64,000 nucleotides of DNA. It comes from Thelephora terrestris. Its lineage: Eukaryota > Basidiomycota > Agaricomycetes > Thelephorales > Thelephoraceae. Under the pieces are notes generated by a model. That model was not told the origin of the DNA. It searched no databases and saw nothing but the letters and a program-made list of their open reading frames with translations. The stretch is taken from positions 1,798,001 through 1,862,000 of the forward strand of contig WIUZ02000003.1 in assembly GCA_015956445.1 (NCBI GenBank), written 5' to 3'. This document shows positions 33,480 to 45,692 of the stretch, one piece after another (the stretch's first letter is position 1; each line of letters opens with the position of its first letter). The position numbers and the translations under genes are program-made.

Positions 33480-34717
33480 ATGGCCGACCTCTTGAACTCC
33501 GCCTACGATTTGGTGCTGTCGACATTTCGATGGGGAGTGATAAAAGTACTTGCCATCGGTCCAGTGCCTCAACATATCGCTTTCATCATGGACGGGAATA
33601 GGCGATACGCAAGGCAACGAAGTATGGCGATAAAGGAGGGTCATACGAACGGGTTCCAGGCGCTTGAGAAGGTTCGCATGTCATCCCTTCTGGACGCTTT
33701 GGCTTCTCACGTGCTCTGTGGGATGCGAGATAGGTGGTGGATGTATGCTTAAAGTTGGGGGTGAAATGTGTCACAGTGTTCGCATTCTCGATTGAAAACT
33801 TCAAGAGGAGCGAGGAAGAGGTGGCGGCGTTGATGGAGCTCGCAGAAACTAAGCTGTTGGATTTCACGAAGTATGGTCATTTTTAGTTGGCCACGAGTGA
33901 TTTGTTGCTGACGTATGCGTGGTCTCAGAGCTACGCTGCATCGGGATGGCGTGAGGGTGAATGTGTTGGGCAGGATGGAGATGTTGCCGGAAAGCGTGCA
34001 AAAAAGTTTCCGTATCTCCCAGGAGATGACTAAGGACAATTTCAAGTAGGACCTCCCCTATTTTTCATCTCTTTTCGTCGAATTCTGATGACGAATCTCC
34101 TTGAAGGCATGTTCTTAATTTCTGCATGCCTTACACCTCACAGGACGAGATTACTACGGCAGTACAGTCAGCCGTCCAGGAGAAGGTGGTGAGCGGTCTG
34201 AACGACTTAGTGCATTCGTTCGCGCTCCTTATCCTCGTCACGGTTTTCTCACGTTGACGATTCAGTGCGCTAGGGTCACCGAAGGAGATATCGAAAGGTA
34301 TCTGATGACGACCCTTGGCGGCTCTCCTCCTCTCAATATCTTAATACGGTCGGGCGGGGCGAAACGGCTCAGTGACTTTCTGATGTGGCAGGTATGGTCT
34401 AATCTCACGAGGAGCAGAGACCGTCCCGTGGCTCATCGATTCTTTGTAGGCTTCGGAGAATGTTCAGCTGCATTTTATTCCGACATATTGGCCAGACATT
34501 GGGTTTTGGGACTTGTTCCCGATTATTATGGATTATCAAACGAAAGTGTGGAGTCGGCAAGAGGGTAAATGTGGATCCAAGCGATGGGCGAGCGTCGGAT
34601 TCGAGTGTGGTACGTGCCAGCGCCACGACGCTTGGTGAATTTGCTGAAAACCATTTACCAGTGGCGCTGATAGTAATTGTAACTTTGTTCGCCTCGCTCA
34701 CGCGGTGGCGGATCTAG
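33480..34717 (+). CDS. cis-prenyltransferase, copy B
   Basis: Start ATG 33480, [24 protein letters not shown], then [31 protein letters not shown]. After an intron: [41 protein letters not shown]; then [100 protein letters not shown], and the tail [18 protein letters not shown] (TAG 34715-34717). This is the most diverged copy: LDILIRSSG reads LNILIRSGG (the Asp of the family's DILIRxSG is Asn), one intron donor appears to be GC, and the exon 2/3 junction needs a different acceptor. It may have reduced activity or be on its way to loss; no definite stop interrupts it. Confidence 0.75.
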
Positions 34718-34857
34718 GAGTGGATTTGGCTCCCCCAAATTTCTTGGAGCGTTATCAGGAGTTTCTTACTTTGTCAAAATCACTTTCTCTTCGACCTTGT
34801 GCCAGCAGGTGCCGGCCCGTTGAATCGTGGGAACTCGATTGATCGGAATAGTCCCGA

Positions 34858-34865
34858 CGACGTGG
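34858..34865 (+). promoter_or_regulatory. CGACGTGG motif upstream of cis-prenyltransferase copy C
   Basis: One-base variant of the octamer before copies A and B, in the same GACGTGGACAA context, 71 bp before the ATG at 34936. Confidence 0.35.
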
Positions 34866-34935
34866 ACAAGTACCCGATCTGGCTGCGCGACATGATGCGA
34901 GAAGCGGTTACCCCTCGACTTTTCTTCTTCGTTAA

Positions 34936-36172
34936 ATGGCCGACCTTTTGAACTCTGCCTACGATTCGGTGTCTTCGACATTCAGACGAGGGCTGATCAA
35001 AGTACTTGCTGCTGGCCCAGTGCCCCAACATGTTGCATTCGTCATGGACGGGAATAGGCGGTACGCAAGACAACGGAACATGGCGATAAAGGAGGGACAT
35101 ACGAATGGGTTCTACGCGCTTCAGCAGGTTCGCACATTCTACATTCAGGCTACTTTGTTTCTCATGTGTTCGGCGCGGTGAGGTAGATTCTGGAAATATG
35201 TTTATTGCTGGGAGTGAAATGCGTCACGGTGTTTGCTTTCTCTATCGAGAACTTCAAGAGGAGCGAGGAAGAAGTGGGTGCGTTGATGGAGCTCGCGGAG
35301 ACTAAGCTGTTGGAGCTCACGAAGCATGGGTACTTTCGGTTACCAACACGTTTCTTCTTGTGGCTGACATGTATGAGGCTATAGAGAAATGCTGGATCAG
35401 CATGGCGTGAGGCTGAACGTGTTAGGTAGGATTGAGATGTTACCGGAGAACGTGCAGAAGAGTGTTCGTGTTGCCCAGGAGGTGACAAAGAACAACAGCA
35501 AGTGGGCCATCCCGTGTCTTTCAACTCTTTTGTCTGATTCTGATGACGAGTTTTCTTGAAGGTCTATCCTTAACCTCTGCATGCCTTACACATCTCGGGA
35601 CGAGATTACTACGGCAGTTGAATTAGCCATTCAAGAGAAGGTGGCAAGCAGCCTGGACGGGACAGAGCATCCGTTCGTGCCCTCGCTCTCACCACTGCCT
35701 TCCAATGTTGACGATTGAGTGTGCTAGAATCACTGAGGCAGATATCGAGAGGTACATGATGACGACCCTTGGTGGTTCTCCTCCCCTCGATATCCTGATA
35801 CGGTCGAGTGGAGTGAAACGCCTGAGCGACTTTTTGATGTGGCAGGTAAGCTCTGATATCCCGAGTACTCCATGTCATCCCGTAGCTCATGACTTCTTTG
35901 TAGGCTTCGGAGAACGTACAGCTTCATTTCACTCCGACATATTGGCCGGATATTGGGTTTTGGGACTTGCTACCCGTTATCCTGGATTATCAAGTGAAAG
36001 TGTGGACTCAGCAAGGGGGCGGTTGGGGCTCCGACCGGTGGGTGAGCCTCGGGATCGAGTGCGGTATGTGCCGGGGATATGATGATTGACCGATATCTTG
36101 GCTAAAAATCACCTAGTGGCGCTCGTGGTAACTGTGACCTTGTTCGCCTCGCTCGCCCGGCTGCGAACCTAG
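34936..36172 (+). CDS. cis-prenyltransferase, copy C
   Basis: The best-preserved copy. Exon 1 (34936-35127) reads [48 protein letters not shown]. Exon 2 (35187-35329) reads [30 protein letters not shown]. Exon 3 (35385-35501) reads [26 protein letters not shown]. Then [27 protein letters not shown], a 43-nt intron with GTGCCC donor, and [41 protein letters not shown]. The last parts are [34 protein letters not shown] and, after a final intron, the hydrophobic tail [18 protein letters not shown] with TAG at 36170-36172. All catalytic blocks of the DHDDS family are intact, so this is the copy I would expect to be functional. Same strand and exon plan as A and B. Confidence 0.88.
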
Positions 36173-38009
36173 CTTGGCTTCAGTCTCTTCTGTGGATCAA
36201 GCTTTCCAATGACGTTATCTTCTACGGTTCGAATTCTTGGTGCACAATACGCAACCCATAATTCTCCGACTGCCCTCCGCAATACATACTCCTGATAATG
36301 CAAAAAAGGCGCTCATTGAGATTTCGCATCACCACCGACAGGATCTTACTGGTCGCACGCAACGACGAGAGGATCGAGTAATCCGCCATGGGAGAATGAC
36401 TCTGCCGCGTGCTGCTTGGCGAGAACTCGGCTGGGTGGCTCTGTCGTAAAGGGGTCCGCGTTCGGTGACGCTGCGCGAGAGTGATCGATTCAGTCTTCGC
36501 TGGTTGTGGATAATCTTTCTGTGCGCTGGGGTTCATTGAATGACTTTCAACAGGGACATCAGCGCTGAGGGTGGGTACGGATCGCTCCCAAACTTCTAGT
36601 GGACGTAAAAGAGGTGATTTTCAGAGGGACCCCAAATATTGATTCTACAGATTTTTCCGGCACGATGCAGGAGAACGCGGCTTGTGCCGTAAACACACCG
36701 AACGCTCCATTCTACACGAGATGATGGCAGATCAGGGATTCGCGATTCGGACATTGGGTTACCTGAGCAGTCACCTACGTCAACCCGAGGCTGGAATCCA
36801 GCCTCGGGTTCAGATGCGTGGTGGACGCGGTTCAAGGCGGCGATGCCTCTAGAATTATCGGCTCAGCGTACTCCTCAACGAACAAGAAACGAGATCTCCT
36901 ACAGGTGGACACCGTAAGTTGATAGGCACATTCTGCACCCGGGATGTCAAAGTAGCTGAGTTCAGAATTCACGCTCGTTACCGATTTTCTTCCTTCACTC
37001 CCGCCACTACGTCTGCTCCGGAAGGCCGTCTTCTACGGACACGCCAGAGTAAGGTTCGGTGGTGAGAAATTTCTTCAACGCAACTCTAGCCCCCCCGCAA
37101 TAATCTTCAACCTGTCGCTGATGGTGGGATACCCCTATCCCCTTTAGCGAGGAAAGCCTGCTGCGAACGGCATCGCGTCCGGAACTCAAGTTCAATGTGT
37201 AGTACTTTTCTGTCTATCGATGGGCAGTCCTCGAAATGGGCGGAAACCACGCCCCCCGAAATTGCGCGGGGGAAGGTGAGTTGGTCGTTACGTGGGCACG
37301 GGCAGGCATTGGGGGAGGGGGGTGAATATTGAATGGCGATAAGTGATTGCCCGACCCCCTGCCTCACCCTCGCTCGCCGTATCGGGTAAATGTTCCGTCC
37401 TATTGGAGGCCCCGCCTGTATTCAATTGTTTTAAGGACGATGTTTCTCCCAAAGTCCACTTCCGCCCGTGCATGATACGCCTCAGGGGCATTCCGTAACA
37501 TATCTGGAACGCGTTAGCCAACGCCTTCCCTGCATCAAGAGTCAACATAGGACCTGTGCTGAGTGCTCGCGAGTCGGTTTCCCTGGTTCATCCTCCCCCT
37601 TGCCGCTTGTCACATCAGGGTCCATGTGTCACGCGGGCTCCGCTTCGGTTCAACCCCAGAGCATGGCTCGACACTCCAAAGCATTTGGGAACCCTGAGTG
37701 CCCTGATGCAATGCATTCCATGAAAAGATTCTGGCTGCCGTGGATGCCAAGGCGTGGAGTGGAAATGAAAAAAAAAAACGCTGGTTCCAAGTGCCCGAAA
37801 GTGGTAACACCGGATTCCAGCCCCCGCTTGAATGGAAATGGTAGGTATTGAATGTCTTGACTCGCGCTTGGCTCGTGGGAGCCCAACCCCTTGATGAGGG
37901 GCTTCAGTTGCCAACCCGCAGAGATATTATTGGTCGGCTAGCCAGAGAGGAAACACAGGATAAAACGGACAACAGTGGCCCGAAAACTTTACCTTTGCCT
38001 TCACCAACG
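36173..38009. other. Duplicated flank of copy C, then a gene-free stretch
   Basis: 36380-37055 repeats the flank behind copy A. At 36783-36803 lies a near-perfect palindrome, GAGGCTGGAATCCAGCCTC, that recurs at 53346. 37300-37325 is G-rich. The 127-codon frame at 37468-37851 is open but Cys/Ser/Pro-scattered, without family features and with a run of A near 37767. I do not call it a gene. Confidence 0.5.
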
Positions 38010-39896
38010 ATGGAACCCCTGCGACACGAATGCGACGCTCCGCCAGCTACCTCCAGCATGGCCATCGACAAACTGCCAAACAGTGCACCACCGAATCACA
38101 GTGCTTCACGCAGCGCCCAGCAGTTTCCGTCATTCGGTCACCAGCTGTTGGAGCACTTCAGTCTCGCCCCGGGATACGTCAACTTGAATAGCGGTTCGTC
38201 TTGATCATGCTTATCGCGCCTGTATATGGCTCCTGAACGATTTTATCCTAGGATCTTATGGGACCGTTCCTACTCCAGTCATACAGGCCTGCAAAGCCAT
38301 AACGGACGAGGTCGAGGCCAACCCTGACAAGTTCATGCGATTGAAATATGGCACGGCGCTGACACAGTGCCGTGAGAGAGTCGCAAGACTCATCGGCGCC
38401 AACTTGGATGAATGCGTCTTGGTCCCGAACGCCATTCATGGCATCAACACCGTGTTGAGAAACCTTAGCTGGAAGAAGGGGGATGTAATCATCAAAAGTA
38501 GTGCCCATGCTTCCCTGATATGAGTGACTGAGATATATTCCAGCGAGCGTAACCTACGACGCCGTCGACAAAGCGACACGATTTCTCGCGGACATCAATC
38601 CGCATCCTACGTTGGAAACGATCTCTATCAGCCCCCCGTACACGCTGGACAGGATGCTCAGGGCTTTTGAGGCAGGCCTCAAGAAGGTTCAGTCCTCTCT
38701 CGAGTACACGACACTCACAGAGCAGGGAGAACGACCGAAGATACTCGTCATCGTAGACGCACTCTCTTCCACCCCCGGACTACTGATGCCTTGGGAACGG
38801 GTGGTAGAGCTTTGCAAAACCCACGAAAACGTGTGGTCACTGGTCGACGCTGCTCACGCCATTGGTCAAGTCGTTGGAATTGATCTCAAAAAGATCCAAC
38901 CTGATTTCTTCATTTCCGTGAGTGATGCTCTTGGAGGACGATGGTCAACTTGGGCTGAGTCCCCCGTGATCCTACAGGACTGCCATAAATGGCTCCATTC
39001 GAAGCGTGGAAGCGCGGTTCTTTACGTACCACTGAGGTCCGTCCACTGACATCCGCGAAGCGGAGCGAGGTAACTCACAGCCCTGCAGGAACCAGCGTCT
39101 GATCAAGACCACTTTGCACCCATCTGCGGCTTACATCACCACTGAAGAATATGTCAATGATCCTTCGCTTCCCAGTCCCCCTAATTTTGTGAAACAGTTC
39201 GAGTGTATGTGGATATATCTCCATGCCGCATCTTCACCGCCTGATACATTTACGAAGGGATCGGGACCCACGACCCCGTTCTGTATCTCAGTATTGGACC
39301 AGGTTTGTTTCATGTGGTGAGGAGTCGAATATGCGCTGATGAGGTGTTTCGTCCACACAGCTCTGGATTTCCGCAAATGGATCGGAGGAGAAGTGAGAAT
39401 AAATGCATACTGCAAGGATCTCGCTATCAGGGGCGGACAGAGACTTGCAGAGGTCCTCGGGACGGAGGATATGGATAACACGCCCGACCATGAACTTACA
39501 TTAAACATGGTAAGAAACCAACTGACAGCATTGAAAAATGCGCCAAGGCTTACCTATTGCTAGGTCAACGTGAGGCTGCCGCTCCCTGCAACACCAAAGA
39601 GAGCAGTCAGAATCGCGATCGAGGAATTCTTTAACAGGAAGCTATTGCTTGACTGGAACACCTTCGCGCCGGCGTTTTACCACGATAACAACTGGTGGGT
39701 CAGGTGCTGTGCGCAAGTGTACAACGAAGTGAGCATTCTTCGCCGCGCGGGTGCCTCACAACGGGGACTAAATGAAATTTCTCCTCAGGTGAGCGACTTC
39801 GAGCACTTGGGCAGGGCATACAAGCACCTGGTCGCAGAAGCCATCCAAAATATCGTAGACGAGAAGGGTGAACTCAGGGAGGGCTGTACAGCGTGA
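38010..39896 (+). CDS. Class V PLP-dependent aminotransferase-like enzyme (isopenicillin-N epimerase / Egt2-like)
   Basis: Fold-type I PLP enzyme of the aminotransferase class V group that includes isopenicillin-N epimerase, cysteine desulfurases and fungal hercynylcysteine sulfoxide lyase (Egt2). Start ATG 38010 (MEPLRHECDAPPATSS). Blocks: FGHQLLEHFSLAPGYVNLNSG, intron, SYGTVPTPVIQACKAI; RLIGANLDECVLVPNAIHGINTVL; ASVTYDAVDKATRFL; KILVIVDALSSTPGLLMP; WSLVDAAHAIGQV (PLP-ring Asp and His); and PDFFIS joined across an intron to DCHKWLHSKRGSAVLYVP, whose Lys (38987-38989) is the Schiff-base residue. Later blocks: TTEEYVNDPSLPSPPNFVKQFEWIGTHDP, FRKWIGGE, and VRIAIEEFFNRKLLLDWNTFAPAFYHDNNWWVRCCAQVYNEVSDFEHLGRAYKHL. 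TGA at 39894-39896. The fungal subgroup's substrate is not settled. Confidence 0.85.
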
Positions 39897-40640
39897 TGTC
39901 GCCCAGATACCGGGGTACCGAAGGATAAGCTCAATATTATGAGGGGTCAATAACAAGATACCAGGAGGGTATGGCACAAATGCACTCGAGAGGTTGTATT
40001 GAGCTCTATTGAGCTTCGGTGACGAGAATCTATTGCATCAGCAGAACCTTTGTCCGTCGCGTACCATATGACCCCTAGATACGGTTCCTGTGCCAATCAA
40101 ACCTGTGATAATGTCCGGTTCGAGAGTGAAGTGAGCCTAAGTGCATGCACTGAATGTTGCTTGAACATCCGTATTGGACAGTATATTAGGAACCTTGCGA
40201 CACACTTCTGACGTCGTGGAGAAACGGAGTGTTTGCCTATTTGATAAACCTTGAACTCACTGTGAAGTTTGGGTTTCGTTTTCGGGCAACGAGGATTGGT
40301 TGAGATTTCGGGGTCTGCGCTTCCCCGCATGCAACAAACGGTCTTCCAACGCAAAGCGGACCCCAGAGATGGAGGGCCGGCCGGGTGCAAATGGTCCTGT
40401 CTGACAACCATCTTAAAGGGGCTTAGAATGAGGCTGACGTTGAGAAGCTAGAGATGGCAAACTGCACCCTCGTTGAGCTTCTGGAATGCCCACCAGTATT
40501 GCCTCGGGAGTCGGGGGACGGGTGAAAGAACCATTCCGGCCGGAATAGGCGCCTATCGATTGATCGTAGTGATCGCACTCTCCTTCCGAAATTCCACACG
40601 GAGCTCTGAATCCAATCCCGTGCGTGACGCTTTCCGCGGG
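39897..40640. other. Intergenic stretch, no supported gene
   Basis: No recognisable coding features; presumed 3' end of the aminotransferase gene and promoter of the AP-2 mu gene. Confidence 0.45.
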
Positions 40641-42552
40641 ATGATATCTGTACGTCCAAGTATACGACGCTGCTCAGTTTGACCCCTGCTGACCAGGGCT
40701 AAACAATTAGGCGTTCTTCATCTTCAATCAGAAGGGAGAGGTTCGTGGCACGGTGTGGAAAGTCGGCTAGGACCATCCTGAGCTCTCCGTGTTTTGAACA
40801 GGTTATCATCTCGCGACTCCTTCGACCCGACCTCAAGTAAACATGCATCTCCGTCTGAGCTTCAAACGAGCACGAGCTGACTGCATTCACCAGACGGTCT
40901 ATCGCAGATGTGTTCCGGATCCAGGTCGTCTCGAATAGCGACGTTCGCTCGCCTATCATCACCCTGGGCTCAACCAGTTTCTTCCATGTCAGGGTGAACA
41001 ATCTCTATGTTGTCGCAATAACCAAGTCAATATGCACCACACGTTCATATGATTCCTGCCAGGTTGATGCTTCCGTTACACAGGAACAATGCCAACGCGG
41101 CTATGGTTTTCGAGTTCTGTTACCGATTCATCTCCATCTGCAAGTCGTACTTTGGGAAAGTAGATGAGGAGTCTGTCAAGAACAACTTCGTGTTAATCTA
41201 CGAACTCATCGACGGTGTGTCGGTTATCTCGCTCTACTTTACGTCGAACGTGCGTTTATCCGACCCGCAAACAGAGATTGTCGACTTTGGGTACCCTCAG
41301 AACAGCGAAATTGATACCTTGAAAACCTTTATCATGACGGAAAGCATCGTATCTTCTGCAACGGCTGCGGTCAGTAATCTGCGCACGGCTTCCGCAACGT
41401 ATACTCAAGGCCACTCTAGGAAGAATCCTCAAAGATCACCACTCAAGCTACCGGTGCCACAAGTTGGCGCCGCACGGACGTTAAGTACAAGAAAAACGAA
41501 GCATTTGTCGATGTGGTCGAAACCGTAAACCTCAGCATGAGCGCGAAAGGTAACCCCTTCCCATGGTCACTCCTTTCAGATCTTTCAATACCGTTTTTAT
41601 AGGAAATGTTCTGCGAGCTGACGTAGATGGACACATCCTGATGAGAGCTTATCTCTCTGGTATTCCGGAATGCAAGTTCGGCCTGAACGACAAGCTGGTC
41701 ATAGACAAGAGCGAAAAGGGCCTCGGAGATGCTGTGGAACTAGACGATTGTCGATTCCACCAATGCGTACGGCTAAACGAATTCGACTCGACGAGGACGA
41801 TCAGCTTCATCCCACCAGATGGTGAATTCGAGCTGATGAGGTCGGAATTTGTGCTTGTCATCTCATCTCTGCTGGTGCTGACAATGAGGGTTCATGTAGC
41901 TACCGTTCCACGTCGAACGTGAAGCTTCCTATCAAAGTGCTAGCTACCGTCAACGAGATTGGAACCATCGGTGTCTCGTATATAGTCACGATCAAGACTA
42001 ACTTCGACGCGAAACTCTCCGCTTCCAACCTCGTCGTCAGGATACCTACTCCACTTAACACCACCAACGTCGAGTGCAAGGTTCCCAACGGCAAGGCCAA
42101 GTACGTACCCGCGGAGAACGTAGTTGTCTGGAAGTGAGGGTTTCGAAGGTCTCTGAGTACGAATCCTATTGACTCCCGAGACTTCCCCTCCCACAGGATC
42201 CAAAGAATGCAAGGCGGATCCGAAGTGACTCTTTCCGCCCACGCCACGCTCACGTCCACGACATCAAAACAGGTTTGGGCGAGGCCGCCGATCGATGTGG
42301 ATTTCCAGGTCTTGATGTTTACGGCCTCGGGGTTGATCGTGAGGTTCTTGAAAGTGTTTGAGAAGAGCAGTTATCAGAGCGTGAAGTGGGTGAGGTACTT
42401 AACGAAAGCGAGCGGTTCTTACCAGATCCGGGTGAGTAAAGCTGACCTGTGTGGAGGAAGAAATTGTGTTGATCAACGTCCTTTGTGTAGCTCTGAAACC
42501 CGTGCACACTCGTCCGCAGTTTCTTCGGGTACTTATCAATTGCTTCGTGTAG
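40641..42552 (+). CDS. apm4: AP-2 adaptor complex subunit mu
   Basis: Medium subunit of the clathrin adaptor AP-2, which binds cargo at the plasma membrane in endocytosis. Exon 1 is only nine bases (MIS, 40641-40649), then [110 protein letters not shown] and [20 protein letters not shown] (the N-terminal longin-like half). The linker leads to the mu-homology domain: [126 protein letters not shown]. About nine introns. The last exon (42520-42552), giving [10 protein letters not shown], is my best guess; most family members end within a residue or two of QIR. Confidence 0.93.
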
Positions 42553-43201
42553 TTATTCATATTCAGGGTCCAGGCGTCATCCTGGGATACTTTTTGCTAC
42601 CCTGTGGCTGCTTGTTGATTGGAACGCCATTCAAATGCCTTCTGGTGAATCCCGAAATAACCCCACCCGGTCCCACCTCTCCGTGAAGACGCTTCGCCGT
42701 GACTGAATGTCGCACTAGTACTTGCATCAATCAACCTCACGATCACCTATGGTCTCTAGCACTTATCACTTGTTTCGTTTGACACCTGTCGCTTTCAGTC
42801 CTTATCGGGTACCCATTCTGAGCGCAGCACCCTAGCTTGCAAATAAGCAACACTTTTCGCCACTTCGTCACTTATTTGAGTAAAATCGATGCTGACTGAC
42901 GCTGTAGCAGCTACCAAAGGTAATCTCCGAATCGAATACACTACGATAGTGTCAGGCGTTTCCTCCCGGTGCTGAGCGCTGAGGGATTGCGCGCTCCGAA
43001 TGAACAAGCATCGTCTTAGACTGCTACACCAAACAAAAAAGATATATGATAAACTAGTGACTACATAATTGCAAAATGATACATGACGAGGCGCTGTAAA
43101 GGGTCACAATTGGGACCCTTAACCCCCAGACGTGGACGCGCCTGGAGAACTCTTGAGATGGATGGCCAGCGACGCAGAAAGCGCGAGAGGCCTGTCCTGA
43201 T
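42553..43201. other. Convergent intergenic stretch, no supported gene
   Basis: 3' ends of the AP-2 mu gene (+) and the second DUF6533 gene (-) face each other here. Nothing else recognised. Confidence 0.45.
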
Positions 43202-44987
43202 TCAAGCTGTCCCCGAGACGCTAGGTTCATCCAAGCTTTTGGTGGTCTCCAGCCCGATTTCCTCATAAGCATCTGTCGTGACCTGGTCCGACTCCCCCCT
43301 CCTCGGCATCCTGAACCTACTTCTGGCCTGACTCTCATCAACCCAGTGCCGCGTGTGATCGCCAGTTTCTTCTTGCGCAAACTGCATTTCGTTCGGGCGA
43401 TGAACGGTCGTCATTTCCGAAAACGACCAACCGTCCTCGACCGTCGCGGCCTTTTTGAGGGAAAGCATCAGGCGTGCGATCATGATCGGAAGGAAGACGT
43501 CGTTCCCGACTGCGGGAAGGAGCTGGAGAGTGGGCTACGGAAAAGGGGGGTGTGAGGAACAGAGGTAGATCAGATTAGACGGAGTTCCTACCCGTTCAAA
43601 GATCAGGGTTGATAGGAAAATTAGGTGTGATGTGAAGATGACGAAGAAGTAGATGGTGGCGTCGTGTACGATCGTGTGGACTAAACTTGGCCTTGATGAA
43701 GACACCGAGCTGGAGCCTAAGCCGGTTCTAAGACCAGAACTGAATATGACAAAGAAAGCTGCTGAATCTGAAGCTGCGTGAGGCGCTATCGCGTGGAAGC
43801 GTAGACGGGCTTACCGAAGAAGAGGGAGATGGAGGTATACCCGATTTCGATGGGGCGGTGCCTTGCGAATACGCAAAGTCGGAAAGCATCCAGCGGGATC
43901 GGGGGAAGTACGACCGCTGTTGTCAGCAATCGCCGAGGACCGAAAATGCGCATTCGAAAGCGGTAGTGTAGGGTCAGAATTAGACGATGATGCGGATGCG
44001 TTCATAGAATCAGATCACCGATCGCGGAGAAAAGGGACATGAAGTTTGTTTCTCAGCGCCTCGTAAAGATGCAGGGTAGCAAAGAATACCCACCAGGGTT
44101 TGTTGCGCCAAGATAAGTAAGGTATATGCCAAGTGCCAGTTGAGGTATGGTCACTCCCGAAAAGAATGCCACTATCATCTTGTTCTTCATCGTCAAGGCG
44201 TATATCCTGGAAACCACGCAAATAAATCATCGACGGCGGGGGAAAAAACGCGTGAAATGACCTCATGGTTAGGAAGATCTGAGCCAGTAATGTGAGGAAG
44301 ACGAAGATTGCGATTTCAATCCACGCGGTGTTATTACACCTGAACGAGGTGGAAGGGATGAGGGTCACGAGGCGATGAACGAAGGGGAAATGAAAGTGCG
44401 CACATCTATTGTTGCGAAAGGCCATAAATTGGGTGAACGCTTAGACTCGTTTGACACGAATACACACCTCGTAGGTAAAGCCGGGCCACCAGACGACAAC
44501 GACTATCCAGGTTTCGTACAGGATTGGGACGTATCTGTTCTAAGGAGCCCCCGTGGCGGTCAGCGCGGGATCATGTGAAAAACAGCTTCAATGGATTTAC
44601 CACCAGGAAGATATAGAAAACTGAGCAATCCTCGGTAAGTCGACGAAGAGGGACCATCAGGTGTTGGGCTTACTCCATGGTTTCCTTCCTTTCCACGCAT
44701 ACCGGATCTACAAACATCAGCTGGTCGTTGGCATTGCAACCAGATTAGAACACACCTCGTCTGGAAGCGTCAGGAAGTAGTCGTAGAACAACAAGGTCAC
44801 TCCAGCAGCAGCGTAATACTTGATATTATCTCAACGGCTGTACGAAACGTTCGACCGTACCACAAACCTTGATGGACAGGCTGTTGGGGTAAAATCAACC
44901 AAAAGTTCACAGGAGTTCGTGTGAATGTAGGACGCACATGTCATACCCAGCATCGATCAGGGTTTGTAGGGCCGCGGCTGATGACAT
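43202..44987 (-). CDS. DUF6533 family integral membrane protein (copy 2)
   Basis: Start ATG at 44985-44987, MSSAAALQTLIDAGYDM. The DUF6533 hallmark KYYAAAGVTLLFYDYFLTLPDE (about 44840-44775) is followed across an intron by IRYAWKGRKPW. Downstream hydrophobic exons: RCNNTAWIEIAIFVFLTLLAQIFLTMR (44340-44260), SWRNKPWWVFFATLHLYEALRNKL (about 44100-44030), HTIVHDATIYFFVIFTSHLIFLSTLIFER (43680-43590), then IMIARLMLSLKKAATVEDGWSFSEM with a charged tail ending at 43202. It follows the same domain order as the copy at 14.9 kb but is clearly diverged, so the two are not a recent duplication. Exon edges between 44780 and 44400 are uncertain. Function unknown. Confidence 0.72.
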
Positions 44988-45692
44988 TACGCCAGGATGC
45001 ACAAGCGCAGTGTGACAAAGCGTGAGGGGTGCTGGTGGACCATCGGGATCCTGCAGGCTCGGAGTTTTGTATGCGGGGATGGGCGCTAGAATGCTCGGAT
45101 GAGACCCAGTCGGCGGAAAAGAGTTTTTGCAAAAACGCCAGAGCCGACTGTAATTGGAATAGTAACGAACGCCACTACTTACAATCAGATCTTTGTTGGC
45201 GAGGCCAATCGAACGCCAGTGTAATCAAAACTGGCCTCTTTGATCAAGGTCGACCCTGGCACGTTGCGACATAACTCCAAGGTCGGCAGCCCTCAAAACA
45301 AAACCAGATCTGATCTTGTTGGTGTGGATTTTCGGACGATAGAAGGAGATATGATGGCCCAAACCGCCATCAATAGCAAATCAGGAGGGCGTGCGCATAA
45401 ACGTTGAGCCATTTTTCCGATATAGAACCGGTGGCGGATTTTTTTGGGATGATTCAACAACGAAGTCGATCAGACTGAAGAGTGAACACAAAGGACTTTG
45501 ACAAGGTAGCCGTCCACTGTGGACAGTCTGAATTCGCCTCCGTAACGCTTTCGTTAAAGAACGCGGCAGGCATTCGGAGAAACCTTTGGGAAGCTTTAGA
45601 TACGATAGGCTCCGGTTTACCCCTGAGACTGTACCTGGTCGTACCCGCGTGGCTCCTGCTGCCATGGCCACTCGCTACGGCAGCATCTCCTT

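Noticed and set aside
37468-37886. Long open frames on both strands (127 and 78-99 codons)
   Set aside because: No domain, irregular composition, an A-run in the frame and no splice or start context; treated as non-coding.
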